Source of the DNA: Pseudeuparius sepicola
Taxonomy: Eukaryota; Arthropoda; Insecta; Coleoptera; Anthribidae
DNA: 64,000 nucleotides
Direction: 5' to 3'
Assembly (NCBI GenBank): GCA_963920635.1
Contig: OY987298.1
Location: 39,897,787 to 39,961,786, forward strand
Part shown: positions 11,051 through 21,984 of the stretch, piece by piece
How the letters are laid out: each line of letters begins with the position of its first letter
How positions within the stretch are numbered: position 1 is the stretch's first letter
Notes under the pieces: model-generated
Seen by the model: the letters and a program-made list of their open reading frames with translations, nothing else
Databases searched by the model: none
Told to the model about the DNA's origin: nothing
Program-made: the position numbers and the translations under genes

Positions 11051-12092
11051 TACAGGGTTTTCCAACGAAAACTTGACTCCTCCCAAAAATTAGAAAACCG
11101 AAAAATATTTAAAAATTCTCCGAGACCCGTCGATTTTTGTTTTTGGGGGGAGCTTTTTTGACATACAAGCCAATCCGATAAAGCCCTTTTTATTGCGAAT
11201 ACAGTGATGTATCGTTTTTAGAAATCTGTTGATATTTGACAGAATTATTGGATAAAAACGGAAAGTTGACAATTCACTGTACGCGTAGTAATTTCTACAC
11301 AAATGCCCGCCACTAATAAGTTTTTTGTCTACTCCACACGACCAAATAACCTATTTTTTATTGACGTGTCGATCAGTTTACAAAAAAGTCACAAATGAAA
11401 AAGCTGAAGCAAAACAAAAAAGTTCATACGAATTCAAACCTTATATCTTTTTAAAATATGTAACAAAAAGTCACGGTCATAAAAAAAGTTCCCGTTTCTT
11501 GCTTGTAACCACGAAATCGTTAGTTTCAGCCTTCTATTGAAAGTGGAAACGTATTTTCGAAATGGTTTATTCTATTGCGGAAAGGGTAGAACTACAGCAC
11601 GAATTGCAACAATTTTTAACCTTTCCGTGATAGAATAAACCATTTCAAAAACACGTTTACATATTATACTTTCAATAGCAGGCTGAAACTAACGATTTCG
11701 TAGTCAGAAGCAAAAAAAAAACGGGGACCTTTTTGTGACAGTGACTTTTCGTTATTTTAAAAAGATGTAAGGTTTGAATTCGTATGAACTTTTTTGTTTT
11801 GCTTCAGCTTTTTCATTTGTGACTTTTTTGTAAACTGATCGACACGACAATAAAAACTAGGTAATTTGGTCGTGTGTAGTAGGTAAAAAACTTGTGTGGG
11901 GTAGTTCCACAGTTGAAATTTTAAAGTTGGGGTTGCTAGGAATTAGGGGAATGGACATATCGAGTTGGCTTGACTGTAAAAAAAGCTCCCCCCAAGAAGC
12001 AAAAATCGACGGGTCTCGGCGAATTTTCAAATATTTTACGGTTTTATAATTTTTTTTGGGGGGGGGTCAAGTTTTCGTTAGTAAACCCTGTA
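11051..12092. mobile_element. Large foldback element, family B, deleted copy
   Basis: The left end TACAGGGTTTTCCAACGAAA and the right end, inverted, TTCGTTAGTAAACCCTGTA, enclose long complementary arms containing GAGACCCGTCGATTTTTG and GGGGGGAGCTTTTTT. It is the same family as 48368-49668, but about 260 bp shorter: the left arm lacks the block after the CAAGCCAA motif, and the right arm lacks the block upstream of GTTCCACAG. It has no coding potential. Confidence 0.87.
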
Positions 12093-12665
12093 TATTTGAG
12101 TTAACCCTAAAGACTGAATTTTTCTGTACCACGCTTGTTGTCGAAATCTGCAAACATTTATTTTCGTTTTTGGCAAAATATTTTTTGTGCATTAATATGT
12201 ATTGCTATTTCAAAATCTCCTCCATCGGTTCAAAAACTGTATTAAAAAATTTTCGATTGAAGCAACAGAAAAAGTTCATTGTAAGTATGTGTCAGCAGTG
12301 TTATTTGGTAACAGACAATATAAAAGAGGAATATAGTGCCCATTTTCCAGCCCATGAATGGTAAATAATTGATAAAAATACTTCGTACAAATAGAAAATG
12401 TATAACATTCATTTTACACAGCAGTGATATTTGTTTGGCAAGAAAAAACAATGATATATTTAGTTGAATTGTTAATAAACAAAAAAAATTCACCTGTTGT
12501 CGTTTTAGGAAAATACATGTCAACAACTATAGTATGTACTTCTTGAATATATTTAGGCAGGGCTCGCAAAAACTTACGACTGTTAATACACATTTATTCT
12601 TATGAGATTTATATCCGGGGTACCTATAATCAATTCTTCCGGGAAATTCGTTGAAGGGACGCTTT

Positions 12666-12930
12666 TTATAATTTTTTAAGGTTTTTCTGATATGTCCTCT
12701 TGGGCTTTCGCTTGCATGCAGTTGTGACAATTTTTCTCCGCAAAGAACGTTGATCTGGTTCATGATTATGATTAAGCTCGCTCCTGCATACTGTAAATTC
12801 GGCACCAACAGTATACACTTTGACTAAACACTTAAAATTTTTCTTGATGCAGCTCCAACGCACTTCACCACTCTGTAGTACGTCTTGTTAAAAAAACGAA
12901 AATATCTATCTACAATAAGCAAGTCACAAC
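12666..12930 (-). pseudogene. FLYWCH-type zinc finger fragment
   Basis: Read on the minus strand, the upstream part gives DRYFRFFNKTYYRVV in one frame; after a one-base shift near 12865 it continues RWSCIKKNFKC, then ELNHNHEPD. The order F/Y...W-x-C...C...H-x-H is the FLYWCH zinc-finger pattern, with the ligands C, C, H and H all present. This domain is common in insect host proteins and in Mutator-like transposases. The tail (RKIVTTACKRKPKRTYQK) is basic. No transposase core follows. Because of the frameshift and the short length I call it a pseudogene fragment; a real exon with a sequencing error is possible but less likely. Confidence 0.65.
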
Positions 12931-13772
12931 CACGTGAACTCTTTACAACCGAAACTGCCATCATGTAGTGATGTTCACTATCTGTTGGTCGCCCACATCA
13001 CGTTATAATCAAACCTAACCAAAACAAAATAAGTGCTATTTAAATATTATCAGGGTGGTAATTCCTATCATAAACCTTACCCTTGGCCAAATTTACCCAT
13101 GCCACTAGATGGGCCCTTTGCTTTGGGCTGGTAGGCGAGGGGATTACCGGCCGAAATTACGCCCGCCGCGCCGTTTAATACAGTGGTTTTATTCAGTTTA
13201 TTGATCCTCGAAGTACCCAAAAACAATATTCCTCAACTCGACAGCCAATAGCCCTCCAGACTTATTTCTCCAATCAAAAGTTATAACGCGGTGTTGACTT
13301 TTATACTGTAAGTAGATATATTTATGAGTGCATAGATTATGCTATGCCGCAATGACGAAGCAACAGTCTCACTGTAATGCTTTGATTGTTGCTTTTACGT
13401 TTTTCGTAATAATTTTAGATAACGTGTTTTATTGTCGCTTCCTATATTATTATGTAATTGCCCATAACTCTTCGCTATCGTGATTAAACTTATTAAAACG
13501 CCTACAAATCGAAATGTATTATTTCGGCCCACGTTAGCATTTACAAGTCAATATGCGGTGCATTGTTTGAAATAAGGAAAATTATTGGATGTAATGGGTA
13601 CACCTAGCAATTTTCGTAAAAAAATAATCACGGGATTTCACTCAGCGTCGCACACGCGAGGTATTAAAGTGATTTTAATTCTAGGCTTCACGTCTGTTGA
13701 TATTTCAGACCGCCTCACCGAAGAATTAGATAACTAATGCTTTCAGGATTTAAAAAAAAATGAATAAGTACA
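12931..13772. other. Non-coding, moderately complex stretch
   Basis: No gene is recognised. It contains a GC-richer segment (13080-13190) and a non-repetitive segment (13230-13560) that does not resemble any other part of the window. Confidence 0.4.
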
Positions 13773-13774
13773 TA

Positions 13775-14807
13775 GGGGAGAGTTGGGTAAAACAGGATGG
13801 TCTGGTAAAACAGGATACCACGTTTTATTTCAAAAGAAATAGTGCCATCTATCGGGTAGGGGCGGAAGTAACAACTCTCGGTGCCTTTCCATGCTTGGCA
13901 AGTGATATACGTGTTTTAGTTTCACCCTAGATGGCGTAACAGACGGAAGTGTCAAAACGTTAGGTTAGCGTAAAGTGTTTGGCGTGCCATTCAAAGTGAA
14001 TTTTTCAGTTCACAGTCAAAATTAATTAAAGGTGAGTAGTTCGAGACAATACTATGCTTGTTTACTAAACTTATGCACTACAGGTTTTATAAATTTGCTT
14101 TGTTTATTTATTAAAATATGGTCACGTGTTTCACAGTTAACAGTTGGGTAAAACCGGATATTGAGTGGTTGGGTAAAACGGGAGGTATCCCGTTTTACCC
14201 GACACCCAAAATTTTGTGGTATCGCCAAAAGAGGTTATTCCACTCCCTCAGTCAGAACGGAAAATAAATCTCCATGACAGAAGAAGAGTCAGAAGATGGT
14301 TGTGACTTCTGTCAGTAAAATATATTTTTTTACTTCTGTCAGTAATAGTACATTGTGTACCTAGTAGGAAAAGCTGAACATTCCCGGACGACCGTAAAGA
14401 TTGCCTGTCGAGGCGTAAGCCGAGACTGGCAATACGGAGTCGGGGAATGTGGCTTTTCCTACGAGGTATACATACTATTTTTCCGAAAATCGAAAATTAC
14501 TCAAAGAACATAAATTCGAAAAACTTGTTCTCAATCATTTTTTTAGTTTATAAATAACTGTAAGGAAATAATATTTCCTTACAGTATCCCGTTTTATCCG
14601 ACTAGGTGGTTAAAACGGGACACTTGCCACCTTTTTAAAAAATATATTGTTTTCTTCTATGACTTCTATTTTTTCCACAAAAAATGGTGGCAATCAAAAG
14701 TCGATTTATCAGTAACACTGAAGCCAAAAAATAGTCCTTTGCTTTGCACTACTCAAAAAGTTATGGGCCGTAGAATATTAAGTATCCCGTATTACCCAAC
14801 TCTCCCC
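13775..14807. mobile_element. TA-type MITE with GGGTAAAACGGGA repeats
   Basis: The left end GGGGAGAGTTGGGTAAAACA and the right end, inverted, ACCCAACTCTCCCC form ~26-bp TIRs flanked by TA. The motif GGGTAAAACGGGA, or close variants in either direction, occurs about eight times: near 13786, 13803, 14147, 14170, 14186, 14587, 14614 and 14787. A second copy of the structured insertion sits inside at 14346-14586. No transposase is present. Confidence 0.8.
14346..14586. mobile_element. Structured insertion, copy 2 (shorter)
   Basis: It matches 238-470 almost exactly over the long hairpin and the 13-bp terminal hairpin. In the long hairpin the only difference seen is the loop: GTAA here, GAAA in copy 1, both GNRA. 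The linker after it is 8 bp longer. The third hairpin of copy 1 is missing, so this copy is 3'-truncated, or copy 1 carries extra sequence. Confidence 0.8.
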
Positions 14808-14905
14808 TAAATAAGTACTGTTACATTATGTTTCATTATTTCGTGATTTACAGTGAGAACATTTTTCGCTGTATGCCACGGAACCACAGAGATAATCCAG
14901 CCTAG

Positions 14906-14944
14906 GTATGGGCACAGATAACGTTACCTTATCTGTGGTATGGG
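14906..14944. mobile_element. 25-bp palindromic insertion with 7-bp TSD
   Basis: The palindrome at 14913-14937 starts CACAGATAA and ends TTATCTGTG around a 7-nt centre. It is flanked by GTATGGG on both sides (14906-14912 and 14938-14944). The CACAG...CTGTG ends match the element at 4113. Confidence 0.65.
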
Positions 14945-15471
14945 TATCTAGAAAAATTTCTTTAATTTAGTTTCTACACTGAAGAAAATATTTCTATAGT
15001 CTAGGTTTGCTGACTAAAATTATTTAAATTGCGTTGATAATATCGTTTTTTACCGTTTTTTAACTTTAGCTGGCCTTCTCAGTTAAGTTTTGAGAAGTGC
15101 AGAGAAAATAGTTCTGTGACGTTAGTGTGAGAGATTTGAGTGATTGTGTTATTTTTATGCTATGCAAAAATGAGTGTATCCATCCTTCCAGAACTTTTAG
15201 AGCTCTGGCGGCTCTATTTTTTTGATTTTGATGAAGTTTGGAAAGTAAGGAGCTTAATTTGATCTAATTAGATTTAATTTATTTCTTCCAATGTGGCACT
15301 GGGCATCCCTGCCACAAATTTTTAAAAAAAAACGAAGCTTTGAAACACCCGCGAGTCCATATATAAACTTTTCCTTTTTTTTGCGAGTTCTCTCGCTTAT
15401 TAAATGTTCCGATCAGTTTTGTATTATTTGATTCTGGTGTCACCAATAATTATTTTATTATAACATTATTT

Positions 15472-15510
15472 TTATACAGGGTGTATCGGTCATCAGTACA
15501 TTAATTTTAA
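15472..15510 (+). repeat. Left 39-bp inverted terminus of a 5.16-kb interval
   Basis: TTATACAGGGTGTATCGGTC followed by ATCAGTACATTAATTTTAA is repeated in inverted orientation at 20591-20629 with only about two mismatches. The shared TATACAGGGTGT start is also found on the foldback elements of this window. Confidence 0.75.
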
Positions 15511-15687
15511 CCATGTAATCGGGGAGCTCCATATAAAGTCAAAAACACAAAAAAAATTTTACTCGATGCGCGCACAGAAATAATGTATAACAAACACAAT
15601 CACTTTTTATCACTTTGCCGATATTTTAAGTACCTAGGCAGCGGAAATTTAAAGAATGCTAGTAAAAAGAACTTTTACCTAGACTTA

Positions 15688-16170
15688 AGCCTGGTTCATG
15701 CAGCAACTTTATTTTTATCTTTATGCTTTTGCTTTATCTTTTAAAAGTTGAATATATTGGAACATATATAATAGAAGCGTTCAAGCAACACTTTTGCTTT
15801 ATGTTTTGCTTTTAGTTTTATTTAAAAGTTGGGAAGTTTCAACTTTTTCTTTATAAACTTTATTATTCTGAAAGCAGTTAGAACTGCGCACGCTTCGTTT
15901 TGTCAAATTGCCAATTCGAGGTTACGATATACAAAATTGGTTGCCAAATAAATGATGTAGGTAGGTATTGTTATCTACAATTACCAAGGAGAACTCCATC
16001 ACGCGAAAAACTCTAATTAGCAGCAAAAAAGTTCGTAATATGGATTCAAATTTCGCTTGTGCAAATAATTTTTAAAAAGCAATCTGCCTGAATTTGTGTT
16101 TCATTTCTTTAAAGTAAAACATAAAGCAAAAACATAAATAAGAAGATAAAGTTTCTGCATGAAGCAGGCT
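15688..16170. mobile_element. Harbinger-type MITE, family H, long copy
   Basis: The left TIR AGCCTGGTTCATGCAGC and the right TIR CTGCATGAAGCAGGCT are flanked by TTA on both sides (15685-15687 and 16171-16173). A second, much shorter member is at 63049-63204 with the same ends and the same TTA duplication. The subterminal regions are rich in ATAAAG/CTTTAT. It is non-coding. Confidence 0.85.
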
Positions 16171-16173
16171 TTA

Positions 16174-18868
16174 CAACCAAGAAAATAAGGACAAACCCAT
16201 AAAGTATTGTTTTATTTGGGCAGCTATATCCCCATAGATTTTATTAGTATATAAATAATAGTTTAAAACAAGCCGTCACAGAAGAATACAATGTGCAACA
16301 CCTTCTAATCAAAGGTATTTTCTTATTCGAATAATTAGGCTTCAATAAATTATTAGAAAAAATATTTTTACAATCGTGCGATTTGTTCCAACGCTGATAA
16401 AGGACGTTTATTGGCACCTAATAACAATGGCGAAAACGGTCGCTGCCTTCAATTTAATGCACTTTTGACCATTAGAGAAAGTCCCAAAACGAATATGTCA
16501 CATTTCGAAATACTGCAGCTACCGGTTGCAAGGAGGAATTCCGGCCGGACGCGCCACGACAATAAATACCGGTACCACCGAGGAGGTGTTGGAAATACGC
16601 GTTTCCCAAATATCGGCAATGTAAAAACTGTTTAGTTTTATTAGTTATTAGACTAGACACTAAACACCGCCTGCGTTTGCGACAGAGTAATAATAGCAAT
16701 GTTTCCAGTGCCAGACTGGCAAAACGAAAAGCGGTCACATACTGGTGTCGTTACATGACATGGCAGTTGCAACAAAAGTAAGCACATCTAGAATATGATT
16801 TTTTATTTTGTAGTTATCTTTAGATTGAAACTAAAAAATAAATGAAACCGGTCGTCTGATTTATAAGTAATTTTATACAAATTAAAATATCAAAACGTAA
16901 AAATAAACTTTGCTTTAATCTAATTTTTTTGTACATAAACTTTTATTTAGCTTTACCTGTGAGTATGTTAGTATCGAAGCCCAACTAAACATTAGTCCTT
17001 CCTTATGTGTGGGTCAAATCTTGCAAAGTGAATTTTAAACCTCTTCCACCCAACCGATTGAGCTCAAATTTTGCACACACTTTTGGTTCTGGCGACAATG
17101 CAATCTAAACTCTATTCAAACTAAACGCAAGTGAAACATAAACAAAAGTTGTTGCATGGCTAGAGCGTGATACGCACGTGATCGGCTTGCTATTGGCTAG
17201 TTGTCCATAAAGTTTTTCCCGGCGGGCGAGTTCAGCGAGTCGTTATTTATTACAGAGGTGTATTGAGTTGCAAGTGGACTTTTAATTTTTTCCGATATAA
17301 TTATTTCGCTGTTTATTAATTGTTGGAACTACGATTTGTGTTAATAGTAGAAATTTGCAGGTAAGTGAATGACTAGGTGTGCCATAAAAGTTTGTTTTTA
17401 AAGTTCCTCATACTGGGGCATATTATTTTAATATTTTATATTATAAAATTCACAGAGATCGTCCTTAATGCGGCCCTGCCTCGTATTAGCCCTCAGAATT
17501 GTTCACGTGTGTCCCTCGTGTAAATGTTTACGCGCCACTTGCATTTTGATTGAATAGAGTGTAGTATACTCAATAGCTTTGTTTCAACAATAGTTGTTAT
17601 GAACCAGTTTGTTCTGGATCAAACCCAATATTATAATTTGTTTTCTTTCCAGTCGGTCTGATTTTCGAATATACAAGAATTGACAAACGGAAATGTATAA
17701 GTAGGTACTGTTTAATGTATTTCCCGTTCTGATATCCCTTTCTAGATGCGGGGGCTTCCTTATAGCCTCTTTTATCAGAACCCTGTCGGAACGGAATGCT
17801 CAGGCGCCAGTTTTTTAGAGCGGTATGCTCCGCTTTTACCCAGGATAGCTTTCGTCAGAGAAAAATAATTCCAGAGTGCAAATGTGGTGTGTTTGAGGGA
17901 TAGGAGCAAAATTAAACAATATTTCAAGACATCGTATATTGACTAAACAAAGTAGGTAATAAATTCTTAAATAAATAATACAAAATAAGTCCGGCGAGTC
18001 GCGATCGGGGGGGGGGGGGGGGCACGGGAACTCTGCAAATAAGAGAAACAACGCGACTTTAGTATTAATTTAGGGGTGCTAGGCGTGGCTTGCTTGCGGT
18101 TATTTTAAATGCCCTAACGGTTAACGTAAGCAACGGAAAAGCTACAAGCAAGCACAAAATATTCGGTTCGGATTCTAGGTTACGGTTAAGCAACGGATTT
18201 GACGGCAAAGTTCGGATAGCTAAGGGCCGCGGTAGGCCGTAGGTTGGGGCAAAGTTCACACTTTTCCCCCTGGTAGAGAATATTCGAAGAGCGCAAATTA
18301 CTAACCTGGAATTGAGAGGGCAAAAGACCCGGTGGAAGCAGCGGCAGGCTGTCTTATAGTCGGCAACACGTGACCAAGCGGCGTGAGGCGGCAGCCCATT
18401 GGTCGGCGTCGCCGACGTGAATTCGCAAGCGATCCCCTCCACATCGGTCTCGCTGCGGCGGCTGACGGCCGAGCAGAGCGCCTAAGGGATGAACCACCCC
18501 TGGCGCGTCCTCAGCGTCGGCTCCCTTGGATCGGCGATGTCCTAAATACCCGGTTTCCCAAAAACAACGGCGATTCTAGCCCCAGTTTAAGCACCCCTTT
18601 CGGATCTACCCTTATTCGGCGTTCCTACCTCTCTCAGATAACCCAAATACATTTGATAAATTAATTTAGTCTGAAACTGAAATTAATTGTATTAATTGCA
18701 AATGACTCGGAATAAAGAACGCGGCCCTCGGCGGCAACAGTAAAAAAAATAATTATCGGCATAGATATAAAAACTACGGCGGCCGGGGCTAGAAATAGCG
18801 CGGCGAAAGAATCAAACCGGTGTAAAATAAAAATAAAAGCCTGGAAACTTAGTAACTTCGTTACAGTT
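16174..18868. other. Non-coding stretch with GC-rich islands
   Basis: No supported gene. A GC-richer segment at 17200-17360 ends in CAG|GTAAGT (17358-17366), resembling a non-coding first exon and splice donor. A 17-18-nt G-run lies near 18007. The segment 18180-18560 is GC-rich and not recognised; overlapping open frames on both strands there have no domain. Confidence 0.4.
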
Positions 18869-19135
18869 CAAAATGGCCGCCGCTCCAAGTGGCGGATTAC
18901 CTTTTTTATTTTATAACAACCTTGCTATCAACTTCAATATATATATTAAAAAAATTCAATATGGCGTCCGCCCTCAGATGGCGGATTTCCTATTTCTTCA
19001 CAACCTCTTTCACATGAGTATGAAACTAAAGGATTTGACTAGTAGAAAACGATAAGGTATATCCTGGTATATATAAGTATATATAATACTAAATCCGATA
19101 TGGCGAATGCCCCAAGATGGCGGAGGCCCCGAGAT
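18869..19135. promoter_or_regulatory. ATGGC/GCCAT cluster (Pho/YY1-like sites?)
   Basis: Five ATGGC cores occur in about 260 bp: AAAATGGCCGCC, AATATGGCGTCC, CAGATGGCGGAT, GATATGGCGAAT and AAGATGGCGGAG. The last fits the known YY1/Pho motif (AAGATGGCGG). The units are also partly repetitive, so a degenerate satellite is an alternative. Regulatory function is only an inference. Confidence 0.3.
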
Positions 19136-19263
19136 GGTTGACTAAATTTATTTACCACCTCGTCGCATGGGAATCAAAAAATACTAAAAAGCACAAAATA
19201 AAATAAAGAAAGCCATTTTAAAAACAAACTTTTATTTAAGCCATGCAGGTACTGATAAGTAGG

Positions 19264-19533
19264 TAAAATAAGTTTAGGTTTTCGTTAAGGTAAGTAATTC
19301 AGTGCCCAAATTTTGAAATCAAAAAGCTTGTCGGGCAAATTGTAAAGAAAATACATAGGTACTTCGGTTTGTAAGTACTTGCTTATCAACCAATCACAGT
19401 CCAATAAAATTAATTTGTACCTGCTTTTACGAAAATTTCGCCCGACAAGCATTTTGATTCCAATTGCGAAATTTCGCAATTTAGCACTAAATTAGGTACC
19501 TATTTTCCTTAACGAAAACCTAAACTTATTTTA
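19264..19533. mobile_element. Foldback MITE, 270 bp
   Basis: TAAAATAAGTTTAGGTTTTC at the left is complementary to GAAAACCTAAACTTATTTTA at the right, and the arms extend inward (AAAGCTTGTCGGGC versus GCCCGACAAGC). There is no coding capacity. No convincing target duplication was found. Confidence 0.8.
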
Positions 19534-21984
19534 TTTTGTTTTAGTACATGGCATAAATAGAAGCGTGTTCTTTTAAAGGTTTTATTTTTTTATTTTCATT
19601 ATGCTTTCATGAAGTGAAAAAAACCTGTTTGGCGACGTGTCGCCATAAACGGCAACACCGAGTAGTGGACGTTGGGGGAAGGAATTGCGCGGTCGTGAGG
19701 CGCGCGGGATTAGACAGATGCATGATCACGCCACATCAGATGACGCCCTCGCCTCAAATTTTTGTACGGAGCGCCTAGCTTCAACGGCATAGACATAGAA
19801 GTTAATTCTGTTTTCAAAACGTGGACGCGTATAATACGAACGTCATTCTAATTCTAAACTAATATTGTTCTACTATTTTGCTCTGTTCTGATCTGTCGTC
19901 GGAAGTGCTCGGTATAAATGTGCAACCCGTTGGCCATTCTTTGGACCATCAATAATGTCCAAACTTTTTGGAATCGACGTGCAAGTTTAAAGCGAAATAA
20001 CAAGTGATTTATTCGTATTTCCATTAAAAACGCAATGTTAAACGTTAGCTGCCTTCGTGTACTTAGAGGACCGGGCGTATTTCTGGCGGTGGAGATCCAC
20101 GTGTCGTGATCGCCGGGCTGCGCACCCTGTTGGAATGAAATTATCAGTTGTGGAAAACCAAGAGGTCCCTACTGTTTTGTATCGCGCCACATCAAGTGCC
20201 TGGTATGAGTGTTTTGTCCATATTTTCGTAAAAAAAGACAACGATGTGTAAACGTGTTCGCAGTCATCGTATAAAAACAGTGCAACCAGTTACCTCTAGT
20301 GCTTCTTGAGATTTTAGAGAAGATTTTTGGATAATAAACACAAGAAACTGGTACGATACCCGCAAGGAAAATCATCGAGGCATCTGAAAGGTAGTTTTTG
20401 CATGCTATTCGTTAAAAGAACCAATACAAATTTGTCCAAAAATTAGTTGAAAATAACTGAATTCCTCAAATACTGTGAAAGGGCTATATACATACGTCTG
20501 GCAACGCTGCACAGGCAGATTGCGGGGAAGCGGCCTCAAGCCCGGCTAATCGCCGGCAGTGGCGTCGCATTTCTCCCTATATACCTGCTCTTAAAATTAA
20601 TGTACTTATGACCAATACACCCTGTATAACACAGCTGGCTGTGTGTTTTTCATTGATGCTGTTTGGACTGCGTCTGCCTGCATAGTGTGAAAAACAATGA
20701 AATGAATAATAACGAATGGATAATATAAGATGTCTCATATTTGATAAGGAAACTACCAAAGAAAGAGAGCAATATGTTTCTTTTCCATTATTCACTGGCA
20801 AATACTAGTAATTAGTAATTAGGTATGTGAAAGATAATACAGAACTTTTCTTAAATCAGTCAAACCAATAATTGTTAAGGTGTATTTTATGACCCGCTCT
20901 AAACAGCTGACAATTTCCAGAAGTGCCACGCCAGGTCCAACTTAATCCAAAATCAATAACGATCCCCTGGATCTCCCCATATACCTACACCGGAGGGACC
21001 CCAGCTTTGTGTCATCGCACACTATGATTAGTGTCAATTAGAGGGCGCAGGGGAAATACCGTCTCCGAAGGCGGCGGGAGTTATTAAAATGTGTAACGGA
21101 GGGGTATTAAGAGATTGAATAGGGATAACTGCTATAGAGGTAGATAATTCTGACAATGGAGGCAAGATAATTAAATCAAAGGTACAAGGTGTCCCAGTTA
21201 ACGTGATAAACCCGATTTATGAGTATAAAAAGTTTTAATGGGCGTAGTAAATGACTCCCTTCCAAACCCCATCCACCCCCGCTTCAAAATCTCTAATAGC
21301 AAACCCCTATTTGTGATACATCCCTGATAAGCTCTTGAAAAGCACTTTTTATTATACTTCTTTGAAAACACCTAATTTTCATTAGTATTAGTGATAATGT
21401 AAAATATGCTTTTTCAGACTAGTGCGTGGAGAAAGTTTTCCAGATTTCCGATTCTTTCCATGCACTCAATAAAAATACCGAATATATGGCTCTAAAATAG
21501 AAATATAAAAGAAAGTAAATTAAATCTAAGGAAGTCTATAATGCTACCTGATATTAAACACGTACCTATTTCGTATTTTAATTATTAGTATGTGTCTCGA
21601 TATTTAGATACATACCTGTAACATTCTTTGACGTTTTATCCACCTTATCTGGCATAGACTAATTTAAAATTTGATATAATTTGAATTAATTTGAGACTAA
21701 CCATTAATTTTAGTAACCATGGAAACACATCATGCTCGTACATACCAAACACTGTATTGTCCAGTGTCGTTTATTTTCGAAAATAAAAATGTTCCAAGTT
21801 TCTTTCGTTTTTATGTTTCCATTTTCGAAGAAGTATAATAAAAAAATATTGTTCATTACAAGTACAGAAATAGTTTCTTCCCCGATTGCATGATTCCTGT
21901 GTTCGGATTTGCCTCACACGAGAATTTGTCACACGCGCACGGAAAAGTCCTTATTTCCAGAATCGTAATGAAATATACTATTAC
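19534..21984. other. Non-coding stretch
   Basis: No recognised gene. Short open frames overlap on both strands at 20038-20375 without known domains. A short TIR-like end lies at 20591-20629. ACAAGGTGTCCCAGTTAACG at 21184 resembles a decayed foldback terminus. The segment 20990-21130 is GC-richer and non-repetitive. Confidence 0.4.
20591..20629 (-). repeat. Right 39-bp inverted terminus of a 5.16-kb interval
   Basis: It reads TTAAAATTAATGTACTTATG then ACCAATACACCCTGTATAA, the inverted complement of 15472-15510. A more diverged end in this orientation occurs at 53295-53327. Confidence 0.75.
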
